This document shows positions 26,782 through 35,461 of a DNA stretch of 64,000 nt, piece by piece. Made by a program: the position numbers and the translations under genes. The DNA lies in NCBI RefSeq assembly GCF_041435195.1, contig NZ_CP108106.1:5867501-5931500 (forward strand), in the 5' to 3' direction. The DNA comes from Streptomyces sp. NBC_00224 (GTDB lineage: Bacteria > Actinomycetota > Actinomycetes > Streptomycetales > Streptomycetaceae). The stretch's first letter is position 1. Each line of letters opens with the position of its first letter. Under the pieces are notes generated by a model, which saw nothing but the letters and a program-made list of their open reading frames with translations, was not told the origin of the DNA and ran no database searches.

Positions 26782-27582
26782 TCAGCGGCCCACATATTTC
26801 GGCTTCTCCTTGGCCAGGAACGCCGCCACCGCGATCCCGTGGTCCTCGGACGCCCCCGCCAGGGTCTGGAGCTCGTCCTCCTTCTCCAGCGCCTCGGTGA
26901 GCGTGTGCCCGGCCCCGTACGCCAGGGACTCCTTGAGCGCCGCGTACGCGAGCGTGGGGCCGTCGGCCAGCGCTCGGGCCACGGCCGCCGCCTCGGCCGC
27001 CAGCTCGGCCGCCGGGACCAGCTTGTTGACGATGCCGAGCTCGTACGCCTCCTGCGCGGAGATCGAGCGCGGGAAGAGCAGCAGATCGGCGGCGCGCGAG
27101 TGGCCGATCAGGCGGGGGAGCGTCCAGGAGACGCCCGAGTCGGCGGTCAGCGCGACCCCCGCGAACGAGGTGTTGAAGGCTGCCGTGTCCGCCACCACGC
27201 GGTAGTCGGCCGCCAGCGCGAAGCCGAAGCCCGCGCCCGCCGCGACCCCGTTCACCCCGGCCACGACCGGCTTGGGCATCTCGGTGAGGGCCTTCACGAT
27301 CGGGTTGTAGTGCTCGCGGACCGTGCTCATCGTGGAGCCGGTGCCCGCCTCGCGGTCCGCCGCGAGCAGGCTCACGTGCTCCTTGAGGTCCTGGCCCACG
27401 CAGAACGCCCGGCCCGTCGCCGTGAGCAGGACCGCCCGTACCGCGGCGTCCGCGGCGGCGGCCAGCGCCGCGTCCCGCAGGGCGACCTTGGCCTCGGTGT
27501 TCATGGCGTTCATGGCGTCGGGACGGTTGATCGTGATCGTCGCGAGCCCGTCGGTCACCTCGTAGAGCACGGTGTCGGCCAT
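26782..27582 (-). CDS. Enoyl-CoA hydratase/isomerase family protein
   Basis: 266 aa crotonase-fold enzyme. Oxyanion-hole segments are GRAFCVGQDLKEH and NGVAAGAGFGFALAADYRV. The first catalytic Glu position of hydratases, normally after the GAG motif region, is not obvious (FNTSFAGVALTADSGVSW); the Asp in TADSG fits the PaaG-type isomerase pattern better. It may act in phenylacetate or fatty acid degradation; the substrate is not known. ATG at 27582. It is monocistronic and faces an AT-richer divergent region upstream. Confidence 0.9.
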   Translation of the reverse strand: MADTVLYEVTDGLATITINRPDAMNAMNTEAKVALRDAALAAAADAAVRAVLLTATGRAFCVGQDLKEHVSLLAADREAGTGSTMSTVREHYNPIVKALTEMPKPVVAGVNGVAAGAGFGFALAADYRVVADTAAFNTSFAGVALTADSGVSWTLPRLIGHSRAADLLLFPRSISAQEAYELGIVNKLVPAAELAAEAAAVARALADGPTLAYAALKESLAYGAGHTLTEALEKEDELQTLAGASEDHGIAVAAFLAKEKPKYVGR

Positions 27583-27891
27583 TGGGTTGGATCCCCTCCG
27601 TTGCGGTGTCGTGTCCGCCCAGCATGGCGGAGATCATCGGCGCCGCACATGTGACCTGCGTCAAACATTCCCGGCCACGACCCCGACCGAGGGTGGCGAA
27701 GTATCGCAGGCGGATCGCCGAATTGGGTGGTTTTGATAGAGCGCGTTGCGCAAGCGATGCCGACCGATGTTGGTCATCGGGTCCTGCGATGCGGGATAAT
27801 GACCTGGAAGCAATGTGTTCGATGCCGGTAACACGGTGCCTGTCATGGGGCCGCCGGCTGCGATGAGCTGGTTTCAGGAAGGGGAAACAGC
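27583..27891. other. Divergent intergenic region upstream of the DUF3117 gene
   Basis: 309 nt between the divergent enoyl-CoA hydratase and DUF3117 genes. I see no gene in it. A -10-like GATAAT lies at 27795-27800 on the plus strand, with TTGGTC at 27770-27775 as a poor -35 (19-nt spacing). A 5-bp hairpin (cgatg-ttggt-catcg) occurs at 27766-27780. The GC content is lower than in the flanking genes, which fits a regulatory region. Confidence 0.35.
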
Positions 27892-28059
27892 ATGGCGGCC
27901 ATGAAGCCGCGGACGGGCGACGGCCCGCTCGAGGTGACCAAGGAGGGGCGGGGCATCGTCATGCGCGTTCCGCTCGAAGGCGGTGGACGGCTTGTGGTCG
28001 AGCTGACCCCGGACGAGGCCGAGGCGCTCGGTGACGCTCTTAAGAAGGTCGTCGGCTGA
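27892..28059 (+). CDS. DUF3117 small conserved actinobacterial protein
   Basis: 55 aa. The sequence starts MAAMKPRTGDGPLEVTKEG and ends TPDEAEALGDALKKVVG. It is a compact acidic-basic protein typical of DUF3117, nearly invariant across actinobacteria. The ribosome binding site aaggggaa precedes the ATG at 27892. The M. tuberculosis homologue (Rv1211, from memory) sits next to tagA. The function is unknown; strong conservation of so small a protein suggests a core role. A strong terminator follows. Confidence 0.93.
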   Translation: MAAMKPRTGDGPLEVTKEGRGIVMRVPLEGGGRLVVELTPDEAEALGDALKKVVG

Positions 28060-28087
28060 TTCAGCGGGCTTGACCCCCAATCTGCCA

Positions 28088-28125
28088 CCGCCCCGGGCCG
28101 GTACTCACGTACCGGCCCGGGGCGG
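28088..28125 (+). terminator. Strong terminator after DUF3117 gene
   Basis: A perfect 17-bp stem (28088-28104 with 28109-28125) and a 4-nt loop (tcac), followed after a few bases by tttt. It also faces the convergent methyltransferase gene. Confidence 0.85.
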
Positions 28126-28202
28126 AGTAGTTTTCGGACCCGCGTTTCCGGACCCGCGCACGCGGCCGGAAGGAAACTTCGGTGGGCGCCCTCGGTGAGG
28201 CG

Positions 28203-28838
28203 TTACGCCCGCTTCACGGCGCAGAGCAGCCCGTCGCCCACCGGCAGCAGCGACCCGACGAGCTCCTGGCTCTCGCGTACGGTCCGCAGCAGGTCGCGCA
28301 GCCGCAGCACCTCGGCGGGCTGGACGCCGGAGTCGACCGTACGGCCGTCGGCGAAGACCCCCTCGAAGCAGACGATTCCGCCGGGCCGCAGCAGGCGCAA
28401 CGATTCAGCGAGGTAGTCCAGGGACTCCGTCCGGTCGCCGTCGCAGAACACCAGGTCGTATCCGCCGTCGGCCAGCCGCGGCAGTACGTCCAGGGCGCGC
28501 CCGGGGATGAAGCGCGCCCGGTTCCCGGCGAAGCCCGCCGCGCGGAACGCCTGCTTGGCGAACTGCTGGCGGTCCGCCTCGGGGTCGACGGTGGTCAGCA
28601 CGCCGTCCGGCCGCAGGCCCTGCAGCAGATAGATCCCGGAGACGCCGGTTCCGGTGCCGATCTCGGCGACCGCCTTCGCGTCGGCGGTGGCAGCGAGCAG
28701 GCGCAGCGCGGCGCCGGTTCCCGGGGACACCGAAGGCAGCCCTGCCTCCCGGGACCGCTCGCGGGCCCAGCGCAGCGCGTCGTCCTCGGCGACAAAGGCG
28801 TCGGCGAACGCCCAGCTCGTCTGCCGGTTGGCGGTAAT
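28203..28838 (-). CDS. O-methyltransferase, SAM-dependent (probable ATT start)
   Basis: 211 aa Rossmann-fold methyltransferase of the CCoAMT-like family. Motif I is AEIGTGTGVSGIYLLQGL, then VLTTVDPEADRQQFA, and motif GYDLVFCDGD, ending GDGLLCAVKRA. From memory, the M. tuberculosis gene in this position is Rv1220c (about 215 aa). The frame has no ATG, GTG or TTG near the N-terminus; the next upstream start is a TTG at 29024 that would run through the sigE 5' region. An ATT at 28838 is preceded by aggagagggcc and gives the family length, so it is my preferred start. The substrate is unknown. Confidence 0.85.
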   Translation of the reverse strand: MTANRQTSWAFADAFVAEDDALRWARERSREAGLPSVSPGTGAALRLLAATADAKAVAEIGTGTGVSGIYLLQGLRPDGVLTTVDPEADRQQFAKQAFRAAGFAGNRARFIPGRALDVLPRLADGGYDLVFCDGDRTESLDYLAESLRLLRPGGIVCFEGVFADGRTVDSGVQPAEVLRLRDLLRTVRESQELVGSLLPVGDGLLCAVKRA

Positions 28839-29068
28839 GGCCCTCTCCTGTCCCCGTAGTTGGCGCGCACGGGTGACTGTATCCGCTGCACCCGGGAACC
28901 CGCAGATGGGACCGGGCGTTATGAAGGGCGGGGGGATACATGGACGAGACGGCCGAGTACGGAATCCCGGTCCCCGAGCGGTCCGGGAAGCAGCGTGGTT
29001 CGAGGGACACGAAGCCAGTCCCAAATGCGCGTAAAGATTCTTATCCGGAGCTAACGGGCGAGGTGGTT

Positions 29069-29845
29069 ATGGTAGGGGCTCCGCTGGACACCACCAGAGC
29101 CGACAGGGGAGGTGCGGCTGCGCCTGTGGATCGGGGAGGAGTGCTCCGGCGCTTTCTCAGGTCGGCGGGTGAGCCGAAATCCGTGACCTACACCGCTGAC
29201 CGTTCCAACGCCGCAGACTCCGCAGCCACCGCGACCTTCGCCGACGCGGATTCCCCGGCGTGGACCCCTCCCACCTGGGAGGAGATCGTCAGCACGCACA
29301 GCGGCCGCGTCTACCGCCTCGCCTACCGCCTGACGGGCAACCAGCACGACGCCGAGGACCTCACCCAAGAAGTCTTCGTCCGCGTCTTCCGCTCGCTGTC
29401 GACCTACACACCGGGCACGTTCGAGGGCTGGCTGCACCGGATCACCACCAACCTCTTCCTGGACATGGTCCGCCGCCGCCAGCGCATCCGCTTCGACGCC
29501 CTGGGCGACGACGCGGCCGAGCGCCTCCCCAGCCGCGACCCGTCCCCCCAGCAGGTCTTCAACGACGCGCACTTCGACGCCGACGTCCAGCAGGCGCTGG
29601 ACACGCTCGCGCCCGAGTTCCGCGCCGCCGTCGTGCTCTGCGACATCGAGGGACTGTCGTACGAGGAGATCGCCGCCACCCTCGGCGTGAAGCTCGGCAC
29701 CGTGCGCAGCCGGATCCACCGCGGCCGCTCGCATCTGCGCAAGGCCCTCCAGCACCGCTCGCCCGAAGCTCGCGCCGAGCAGCAGCGTGCCCTCGCGGGG
29801 GTGGCGCACGGCGCCCCGGGGGCGGTCGGAGAGGGGACCGCGTGA
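29069..29845 (+). CDS. sigE: ECF RNA polymerase sigma factor SigE
   Basis: 258 aa extracytoplasmic-function sigma factor. Region 2 runs from [30 protein letters not shown] to [11 protein letters not shown], and region 4 from [20 protein letters not shown] to the helix-turn-helix [19 protein letters not shown]. It directs the envelope-stress response by analogy with mycobacterial SigE; the downstream genes encode anti-sigma factor, HtrA and TatB in the same order. The ATG at 29069 has GAGG 5 nt upstream. An in-frame ATG at 28940 also has an excellent ribosome binding site and would add 43 residues, so two forms are possible. The first 70 residues are a non-conserved extension. Confidence 0.92.
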   Translation: MVGAPLDTTRADRGGAAAPVDRGGVLRRFLRSAGEPKSVTYTADRSNAADSAATATFADADSPAWTPPTWEEIVSTHSGRVYRLAYRLTGNQHDAEDLTQEVFVRVFRSLSTYTPGTFEGWLHRITTNLFLDMVRRRQRIRFDALGDDAAERLPSRDPSPQQVFNDAHFDADVQQALDTLAPEFRAAVVLCDIEGLSYEEIAATLGVKLGTVRSRIHRGRSHLRKALQHRSPEARAEQQRALAGVAHGAPGAVGEGTA

Positions 29846-30771
29846 CCGGCACCAGTCCCACCCCCGCCGAGCAGCATCTGGGGGACCGCCTCGCCGCCCT
29901 GGTCGACGGCGAGCTCAGCCATGACGCGCGCGAGCGCGTCCTGTCGCATCTGGCCACCTGTCCCAAGTGCAAGGCCGAGGCCGACGCGCAGCGCCGCGTC
30001 AAGAGCGTCTTCGCGCAGACGGCACCGCCCGCCCCCTCCGAGGGCCTGCTGGCCCGGCTCCAGGGGCTGCCCGGGGGACCCGGAGGTGACGACGACGGTC
30101 GGGGACCATTCGGCGGGGGCCGCCTTGCCGACGGGGTCTTCTCGCCCGGAGCCCTGAGCGATCCGCGCGACCCGGTCGGGGGCTTCGGCTATGTACCCGG
30201 CGGGGCCCATGCGGCCGTCCTCGGCGGAGGGCTGCCCGGTCGGGGCTTCCGGATCCACGAAGTGGCCCGCCCCGAGGAGCGTTCGGGCTCGCCGTGGCGC
30301 GGGCGCAGGATCGCCTTCGCCGCCGCCAGCGCGGTCTCCCTCGCGGCGATCGCGCTCGGCGGCGCGGTCCCGTCGGACTCGGGGGCGGAAACCTCGGCCC
30401 GGGGCGAGGGCTCGGGCAGCAATGTCACCCCGCTGCGGGACCAGCGTCCGTCGGCCGGTCCGTCCTCGGGGACACCCCTGTCCGTGAATTCGGAGCGCAG
30501 ACGGGGCGGCGCGGCGAGCGCACCGGTGGCCCCCGAGTCCACGGCGCCGGTCCCGATGGGTCTGGCCGGGTTGAACGGAGTCCCGTCCCAGCCGTCCTCT
30601 CAGCAGTTCGGCAACTCGTTCCGTGCCGCTCTGCTGAGCAGTTCGTCCTTGCCTCCGCTGATACGTCCGGCGGTCGCCACCCTGGCAGTGCGGCCGGTCT
30701 CACCGCTGTCCGCGCTCTCCGGCGCGACCCCGTCCGCTCCGCCGACGCATCTGGCGGCTCCCCGGCACTGA
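29842..30771 (+). CDS. rseA: Zinc-binding anti-sigma factor (RseA type)
   Basis: 309 aa. The N-terminal ZAS domain has the zinc motif H-x3-C-x2-C (His36, Cys40, Cys43) in [10 protein letters not shown], within the helical sigma-binding fold starting at [21 protein letters not shown] Gly/Pro-rich segment follows, then a weak membrane helix ([21 protein letters not shown]), and a 120-residue Ser/Pro/Ala-rich C-terminus. It should hold SigE inactive and release it on oxidative or envelope stress. GTG start overlapping the sigE stop by 4 nt, so expression is coupled. The mycobacterial RseA is shorter and cytosolic; the membrane helix here is a difference. Confidence 0.9.
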   Translation: MTGTSPTPAEQHLGDRLAALVDGELSHDARERVLSHLATCPKCKAEADAQRRVKSVFAQTAPPAPSEGLLARLQGLPGGPGGDDDGRGPFGGGRLADGVFSPGALSDPRDPVGGFGYVPGGAHAAVLGGGLPGRGFRIHEVARPEERSGSPWRGRRIAFAAASAVSLAAIALGGAVPSDSGAETSARGEGSGSNVTPLRDQRPSAGPSSGTPLSVNSERRRGGAASAPVAPESTAPVPMGLAGLNGVPSQPSSQQFGNSFRAALLSSSSLPPLIRPAVATLAVRPVSPLSALSGATPSAPPTHLAAPRH

Positions 30772-30857
30772 CCGTGCCCTGCGCTCCTCCCGGCAAACCT
30801 GGTTGAATCCCTGGGAGGGGTGCCCCTGGGGGCACGCAGGACAGTTGCGGGGAGAGC

Positions 30858-32600
30858 ATGAACGACGGGAAACCCACCGGGCCCAAGGCGAGATGGTGGA
30901 GCCGTCCCACCCCGCGCGGGGACGGCTCCGCGGCAGAGGAGACATACGACTTGGCTCCGCCGGAGGCGCCTGTGGCTTCGGTCCCGGGTGCGCCGGTGGC
31001 GCCGGGTGCGCAGGATGTACCGGTTGCCGGGGTGCCGGAAGGTTCCGGCGACGGGGAGGTGCCGTACTCGCTCGCTCCTGGGGAGCCCGTCGAGGACGAG
31101 TCCGCGTATCGGCTCGCGCCGCCCGCGCCGGCCGAGCCCGCCCAAGAGCCCGCTTCGGCCGGTGGGCCCGCCCACGACCCCGCCCGGCCCGAGGGCCCCG
31201 TGCCGCCTCGGCAGCCCTTGCACGCTCCCGACCCGTACGGGACGCCGCCGTACGGCGGGCCGGGCCCGTGGGCGCCCGCGCCGCCCGTCCAGCGTCCCGC
31301 GCCGGCCGCAGGGGCTGTCCCGCCCCAGGGGGCGTACCCGGCACCGGAGGCCCCGGCCCCGTACCCGGCACCGGAGGCCCCTGCCTCGTACCCCGTACCG
31401 GAAAGCGTGCCGCCGGTGCCGCCTTCGTCCCAGTGGGTGCAGTACGACCCCTGGGGCGCGGCCGGGCAGCCGCTGAGCACGGCCGGGGTGCCGGAGAAGC
31501 GGAAGCCGCGGCGTGGGGCGCTCGTCCTCGGGGCCGTCGCCCTCGCGCTGGTCGCGGGCGGCATCGGCGGCGGGGTCGGCGCGTACATCGAGCGCACCGG
31601 TGCCACGCACGTCGATCTGCCGCAGGCCGGCAAAGGCCCCACCGGGCGGGCGCCCGACAGCGTCGCCGGGATCGCCGCGAGCGCCCTGCCGGGCGTGGTC
31701 ACGCTGCACGTCAGCGGGGAGAGCGAGTCCGGCACCGGCACCGGCTTCGTGCTGGACAACGCCGGGCACATCCTCACCAACAACCACGTCGTGGAGCCCG
31801 CGGGCGCGTCCGGCGACATCAGCGTGACGTTCAGCGGCGGCGAGACCGCCCGCGCCACGGTGGTCGGCCGGGACTCCGGGTACGACCTCGCCGTGGTCCG
31901 CGTCACCGGCGTCTCCGGGCTGAAGCCGCTGCCGCTCGGCAACTCCGACAACGTCCAGGTCGGTGACCCGGTGGTGGCCATCGGCGCCCCGTTCGACCTC
32001 TCCAACACCGTCACCTCGGGCATCATCAGCGCCAAGGAGCGCCCGATCACCGCGGGCGGCGAGAAGGGCGACGGCAGCGACGTCAGCTATGTCGACGCGC
32101 TCCAGACCGACGCCCCGATAAACCCGGGCAACTCGGGCGGCCCCCTGCTCGACTCGCGGGCCCACGTCGTCGGCATCAACAGCGCGATCCGCGCCGCGGG
32201 CAAGAGCGACGGCGGCGGCCAGGGCGGCTCCATCGGCCTGGGCTTCGCGATCCCGGTCAACCAGGGCAGGCGGGTCGCCGAGGAGCTGATCAACACCGGC
32301 AAGGCCACCCACCCGGTCATCGGCGTGACCCTCGACATGAAGTTCACCGGCGACGGCGCCCGGGTCGGTGCCAAAGCCGCCGACGGCAAGCCGTCCGTGA
32401 CCCCCGGCGGCCCCGGCGCCACCGCGGGCATCAAGCCCGAGGACGTGATCACCAAGGTCGACGGCCAGCGGGTGCACAGCGCCGAGGAGCTGATCGTCAA
32501 GATCCGCTCGCACCGCCCCGGCGACCGCCTGGAGCTGACGCTCAAGCGCGGCGGCGGGGAGCAGCGGCTGACCCTCACGCTCGGCTCCGCCACGTCCTGA
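30858..32600 (+). CDS. htrA: HtrA/DegP-like membrane-anchored serine protease with PDZ domain
   Basis: 580 aa. The first 210 residues are Pro/Ala-rich, disordered and cytosolic, with repeats such as YPAPEAPAPYPAPEAPASYP. A basic patch (EKRKPRRG) and one helix (ALVLGAVALALVAGGIGGGVG) follow. The chymotrypsin-fold domain has His310 (TNNHVV), Asp343 (GYDLAV) and Ser426 (NPGNSGGP). One PDZ domain at the C-terminus includes IKPEDVITKVDGQRVHSAEEL. It degrades or repairs misfolded envelope proteins and is a typical SigE-regulon member; here it lies in the sigE block, 86 nt after the anti-sigma gene. ATG at 30858 with ribosome binding site ggggagagc. Confidence 0.95.
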   Translation: MNDGKPTGPKARWWSRPTPRGDGSAAEETYDLAPPEAPVASVPGAPVAPGAQDVPVAGVPEGSGDGEVPYSLAPGEPVEDESAYRLAPPAPAEPAQEPASAGGPAHDPARPEGPVPPRQPLHAPDPYGTPPYGGPGPWAPAPPVQRPAPAAGAVPPQGAYPAPEAPAPYPAPEAPASYPVPESVPPVPPSSQWVQYDPWGAAGQPLSTAGVPEKRKPRRGALVLGAVALALVAGGIGGGVGAYIERTGATHVDLPQAGKGPTGRAPDSVAGIAASALPGVVTLHVSGESESGTGTGFVLDNAGHILTNNHVVEPAGASGDISVTFSGGETARATVVGRDSGYDLAVVRVTGVSGLKPLPLGNSDNVQVGDPVVAIGAPFDLSNTVTSGIISAKERPITAGGEKGDGSDVSYVDALQTDAPINPGNSGGPLLDSRAHVVGINSAIRAAGKSDGGGQGGSIGLGFAIPVNQGRRVAEELINTGKATHPVIGVTLDMKFTGDGARVGAKAADGKPSVTPGGPGATAGIKPEDVITKVDGQRVHSAEELIVKIRSHRPGDRLELTLKRGGGEQRLTLTLGSATS

Positions 32601-32671
32601 CCTGCTCCTCCTCTGCGCCTGACGCGCGCCTGGCGTTCCCCTCGGCCGCCCGCCACGGCCCGCCACGGTTC

Positions 32672-32705
32672 GCCCCTCTGGTCACCTATCGGTCACCAGA
32701 GGGGC
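32672..32705 (+). terminator. Terminator hairpin after htrA
   Basis: An 11-bp stem (gcccctctggt at 32672-32682 with accagaggggc at 32695-32705) and a 12-nt loop, 72 nt past the htrA stop and ahead of tatB. It suggests that tatB has its own promoter in the 100 nt that follow. Confidence 0.6.
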
Positions 32706-32811
32706 AAGCGGCGGCCAAAGGTCACCGGGTAGGTACCGTTTCGACAGTTTCGGCGGGTACCGTGGAGCGGTCCATGACTGGACCGGGAGCAGAGCCACGA
32801 GGAGCAGCTAG

Positions 32812-33279
32812 GTGTTCAACGACATAGGGCCCATGGAGCTCGTCACCCTCGTGGTTCTCGCTGTGCTCGTCTTCGGCCCGGACAAGCTGCCCAAGCTGAT
32901 CCAGGACGTCTCGGGGTTCATCCGCAAGATCCGCAGCTTCTCGGAGAGCGCCAAGGCGGACATCCGTTCCGAACTCGGCCCGGAGTTCAAGGACTTCGAG
33001 TTCGAGGACCTGAACCCGAAGACGTTCGTACGCAAGCAGCTCATGGACAACGACGACCTGGGTCTCAAGGAGATCCGCAACAGCTTCGACCTGCGCAAGG
33101 ACATGGAAGAGGTCGCGGACGCGGTGCACGGCCGCGAGAGCGCGCCCACCGGGTCCGGCACGCCCACGACGGCCGCCAACGGCTCGGCCGCGGGTGTGTC
33201 GGGTACGCCCGACCTGCTCAAGAAGCGCGAGAAGCTCGACCCCGGCGAGCGCCCCCCGTACGACGCCGACGCGACCTGA
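32812..33279 (+). CDS. tatB: Twin-arginine translocase subunit TatB
   Basis: 155 aa. The N-terminus MFNDIGPMELVTLVVLAVLV is the single membrane helix, followed by FGPDKLPKLIQD (the hinge typical of Tat subunits) and the amphipathic helix. The cytosolic tail is charged (LDPGERPPYDADAT at the end). With TatC it forms the receptor for folded proteins bearing twin-arginine signals. TatB rather than TatA is favoured by the Glu after the N-terminal GP (GPMEL), the longer tail and the htrA-tatB gene order shared with mycobacteria. GTG start; ribosome binding site aggagcagc. Confidence 0.93.
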   Translation: MFNDIGPMELVTLVVLAVLVFGPDKLPKLIQDVSGFIRKIRSFSESAKADIRSELGPEFKDFEFEDLNPKTFVRKQLMDNDDLGLKEIRNSFDLRKDMEEVADAVHGRESAPTGSGTPTTAANGSAAGVSGTPDLLKKREKLDPGERPPYDADAT

Positions 33280-33443
33280 CACAACCCCCCGGGTTTCGTA
33301 CAGGACGTCAATCTGAGCCACGTCCGCACCGTCATTCCCGGTGGGCGGGACCGGGGTGGCTATCCTCCATAGGTCCGGCAGCCAGGACGCCCGAGGGGGG
33401 CGGGCCGCTCCGGACACCTACGGATCGAGGAGGCGGCCGGGCA

Positions 33444-34121
33444 GTGGAGACGACGAGTCGGGTAGCGGCACAGGGGTCCACCGAGGACACCCCGTCCACA
33501 CCGGAAGGGGTGCCGGCGGCCCGGCGTGCGGTCGACGGCTATCTGCGGGCGCCGTTCGCCTGGTACGGCCTGGACGAGGCCTTCAGCGGGCCGCGCTGGC
33601 TGATGCAGGTGGCCACGGCGGCCGACGGCACCGTGCAGCACGGGTCCACCGGCCACGGCGACGAGCCGTCGATACGGCCCGACGCGGCCGACCGCTCCGC
33701 CGCCGACCGCGAGCGCTTCGCGGTGGTTGTGAGCGTGCCCGCCAACCCCACGCGCCGCAGCGGCGACGGTACGGGAGTGCTGGAGGCCACCTCGGTCTCC
33801 TCCGCGGCCTGGCTGGCCGGGTCCGGGCTGCTCGCCTTCACCTGGCCCGCCCAGATGGACCACGTGCTGCGCGGCGACTGGCTGGACCAGCAGACCGAGG
33901 CGGCGTGGGAGCTGGCGGACGATCTGGCCGGGCCGGACTGGACGACGCTGTCGTTGCCGGTCGACGGGGTCGCCACGCCGTTCCACTACCGGGAGTCCGA
34001 GTTCGGGTGGGTGCTGGCCGGCTCCGCCGGAGGTGGGGTGCATCTGGGTGCGTACGGGCGTGGGTTGAGCGCGTATGGGCTCGGGTTCGCCGTGGTCAAG
34101 GACATCACGTCGTACGCGTAG
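33444..34121 (+). CDS. Conserved hypothetical protein, 225 aa
   Basis: I do not recognise a family. It is a soluble protein with a Ser/Thr-rich N-terminus and a core from RRAVDGYLRAPFAWYGLDEA to VVKDITSYA. Trp and Gly are frequent (FSGPRWLMQV, ESEFGWVLAGSAGGGVHLGAYG), suggesting a beta-rich fold. No cysteine or metal motif is visible. GTG at 33444. Its codon pattern matches its neighbours. It lies between tatB and mrp, converging with mrp across a degenerate copy of the palindromic repeat. Confidence 0.78.
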   Translation: METTSRVAAQGSTEDTPSTPEGVPAARRAVDGYLRAPFAWYGLDEAFSGPRWLMQVATAADGTVQHGSTGHGDEPSIRPDAADRSAADRERFAVVVSVPANPTRRSGDGTGVLEATSVSSAAWLAGSGLLAFTWPAQMDHVLRGDWLDQQTEAAWELADDLAGPDWTTLSLPVDGVATPFHYRESEFGWVLAGSAGGGVHLGAYGRGLSAYGLGFAVVKDITSYA

Positions 34122-34144
34122 CGCTCCGCTGGGGTGGCCAGGTG

Positions 34145-34218
34145 TTCGTCTGCGGACCGTGGTGGGCTGGTCGTGCCCACGCGGCGGAGCCGCAAATGTC
34201 ACAGCCCCGCGCCCCTTG
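34145..34218. repeat. Palindromic intergenic repeat, copy 3 (diverged)
   Basis: The left flank tcgtctgcggaccgtggtgg and following gctggtcg match copy 2 closely. The centre is replaced by gcggc-gga-gccgc, a 5-bp hairpin, and the right end keeps only ccccgcgcccctt. It lies between the convergent hypothetical and mrp genes. Confidence 0.7.
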
Positions 34219-34238
34219 GTAGTCCGGGCCCAGGCATA

Positions 34239-34275
34239 CGTAAGGGGCGCCCGGCAACTGTGGGCGCCCCTTACG
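34239..34275 (-). terminator. Terminator hairpin after mrp
   Basis: A perfect 14-bp stem (cgtaaggggcgccc at 34239-34252 with gggcgccccttacg at 34262-34275) and a 9-nt loop, 12 nt past the mrp stop on the minus strand. Confidence 0.75.
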
Positions 34276-34287
34276 CGTGTCCGCTGC

Positions 34288-35421
34288 CTAGAACTTATTG
34301 CGCGGCGTGATCCCCAGCGACATGCCCGACAGGCCACGCTGGCGGCCGCCGAGCTTGCCCGCGATCGCTCGCAGCGCGGCGCCCGCCGGGGAGTCGGGGT
34401 CGGAGAGGACGACCGGCTTGCCGTCGTCGCCGCCCTCGCGCAGGCGGACGTCGATCGGGATCGAGCCGAGCACCGGCACGTTCGTGCCGGTCGTCTTGGT
34501 CAGGCCCTCCGCGACCTTCTCGCCGCCGCCCGTACCGAACACGTCGACCATCTCGTCGCAGTGCGGGCAGGGCAGGCCCGCCATGTTCTCGACGACGCCG
34601 ACGATCTTCTGGTGGGTCTGGACCGCGATCGAGCCTGCCCGCTCGGCCACCTCGGCGGCCGCCTGCTGGGGGGTCGTGACGACCAGGATCTCCGCGTTCG
34701 GGACCAGCTGGGCCACCGAGATGGCGATGTCGCCGGTGCCCGGGGGCAGGTCGAGCAGGAGGACGTCCAGGTCGCCCCAGTAGACGTCGGCCAGGAACTG
34801 CTGGAGGGCGCGGTGGAGCATCGGTCCGCGCCATACGACCGGGGCGTTGCCGGGGGTGAACATACCGATGGAGATGACCTTCACACCGTTCGCCGACGGC
34901 GGCATGATCATGTTCTCGACCTGGGTGGGACGGCCGTCCACGCCCAGCATGCGGGGCACCGAGTGCCCGTAGATGTCGGCGTCGACGACACCGACCTTCA
35001 GCCCGTCCGCCGCCATCGCCGCGGCGAGGTTCACCGTCACCGAGGACTTGCCGACGCCGCCCTTGCCGGACGCCACCGCGTAGACCCGGGTCAGCGAGCC
35101 GGGCTTGGCGAAGGGCACCTCGCGCTCGGCGGTGCCGCCGCGCAGCGATGTCGCGAGCTCCTTGCGCTGTTCGTCGCTCATCACGTCGAGCGTGACGTCG
35201 ACGCGCGTGACGCCTTCGACCCGCTCGACTGCCTCGGTCACGTTCTTCGTGATCGTGTCGCGCATCGGGCAGCCGGAGACGGTCAGGTACACCGTGACCG
35301 CGACCGCCCCGTCCGTCCCGATCTCGACCGTCTTGACCATGCCGAGCTCAGTGATCGGTCGGTGGATCTCTGGGTCGTTCACTGTCGCCAGTGCCTCGCG
35401 CACCGCGTCATCCGTAACCAT
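34288..35421 (-). CDS. mrp: Mrp/NBP35 family Fe-S cluster carrier ATPase
   Basis: 377 aa. The N-terminal 90 residues form a MIP18/DUF59 domain (ALATVNDPEIHRPITELGMV and SGCPMRDTI). The P-loop domain has the deviant Walker A GKGGVGKS at about 117-124, then VDADIYGHSVPRMLG and the CxxC cluster motif LPCPHC that bridges a [4Fe-4S] cluster between two subunits. It loads or transfers iron-sulfur clusters to apoproteins in the cytosol. The ATG at 35421 is used; a 21-residue upstream extension is unlike the family. In mycobacteria mrp lies at the same place after tatB. Confidence 0.94.
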   Translation of the reverse strand: MVTDDAVREALATVNDPEIHRPITELGMVKTVEIGTDGAVAVTVYLTVSGCPMRDTITKNVTEAVERVEGVTRVDVTLDVMSDEQRKELATSLRGGTAEREVPFAKPGSLTRVYAVASGKGGVGKSSVTVNLAAAMAADGLKVGVVDADIYGHSVPRMLGVDGRPTQVENMIMPPSANGVKVISIGMFTPGNAPVVWRGPMLHRALQQFLADVYWGDLDVLLLDLPPGTGDIAISVAQLVPNAEILVVTTPQQAAAEVAERAGSIAVQTHQKIVGVVENMAGLPCPHCDEMVDVFGTGGGEKVAEGLTKTTGTNVPVLGSIPIDVRLREGGDDGKPVVLSDPDSPAGAALRAIAGKLGGRQRGLSGMSLGITPRNKF

Positions 35422-35461
35422 ATGGAGATGGTACGGCGCCGGGTCCCGCCCGCGGAAAGCC

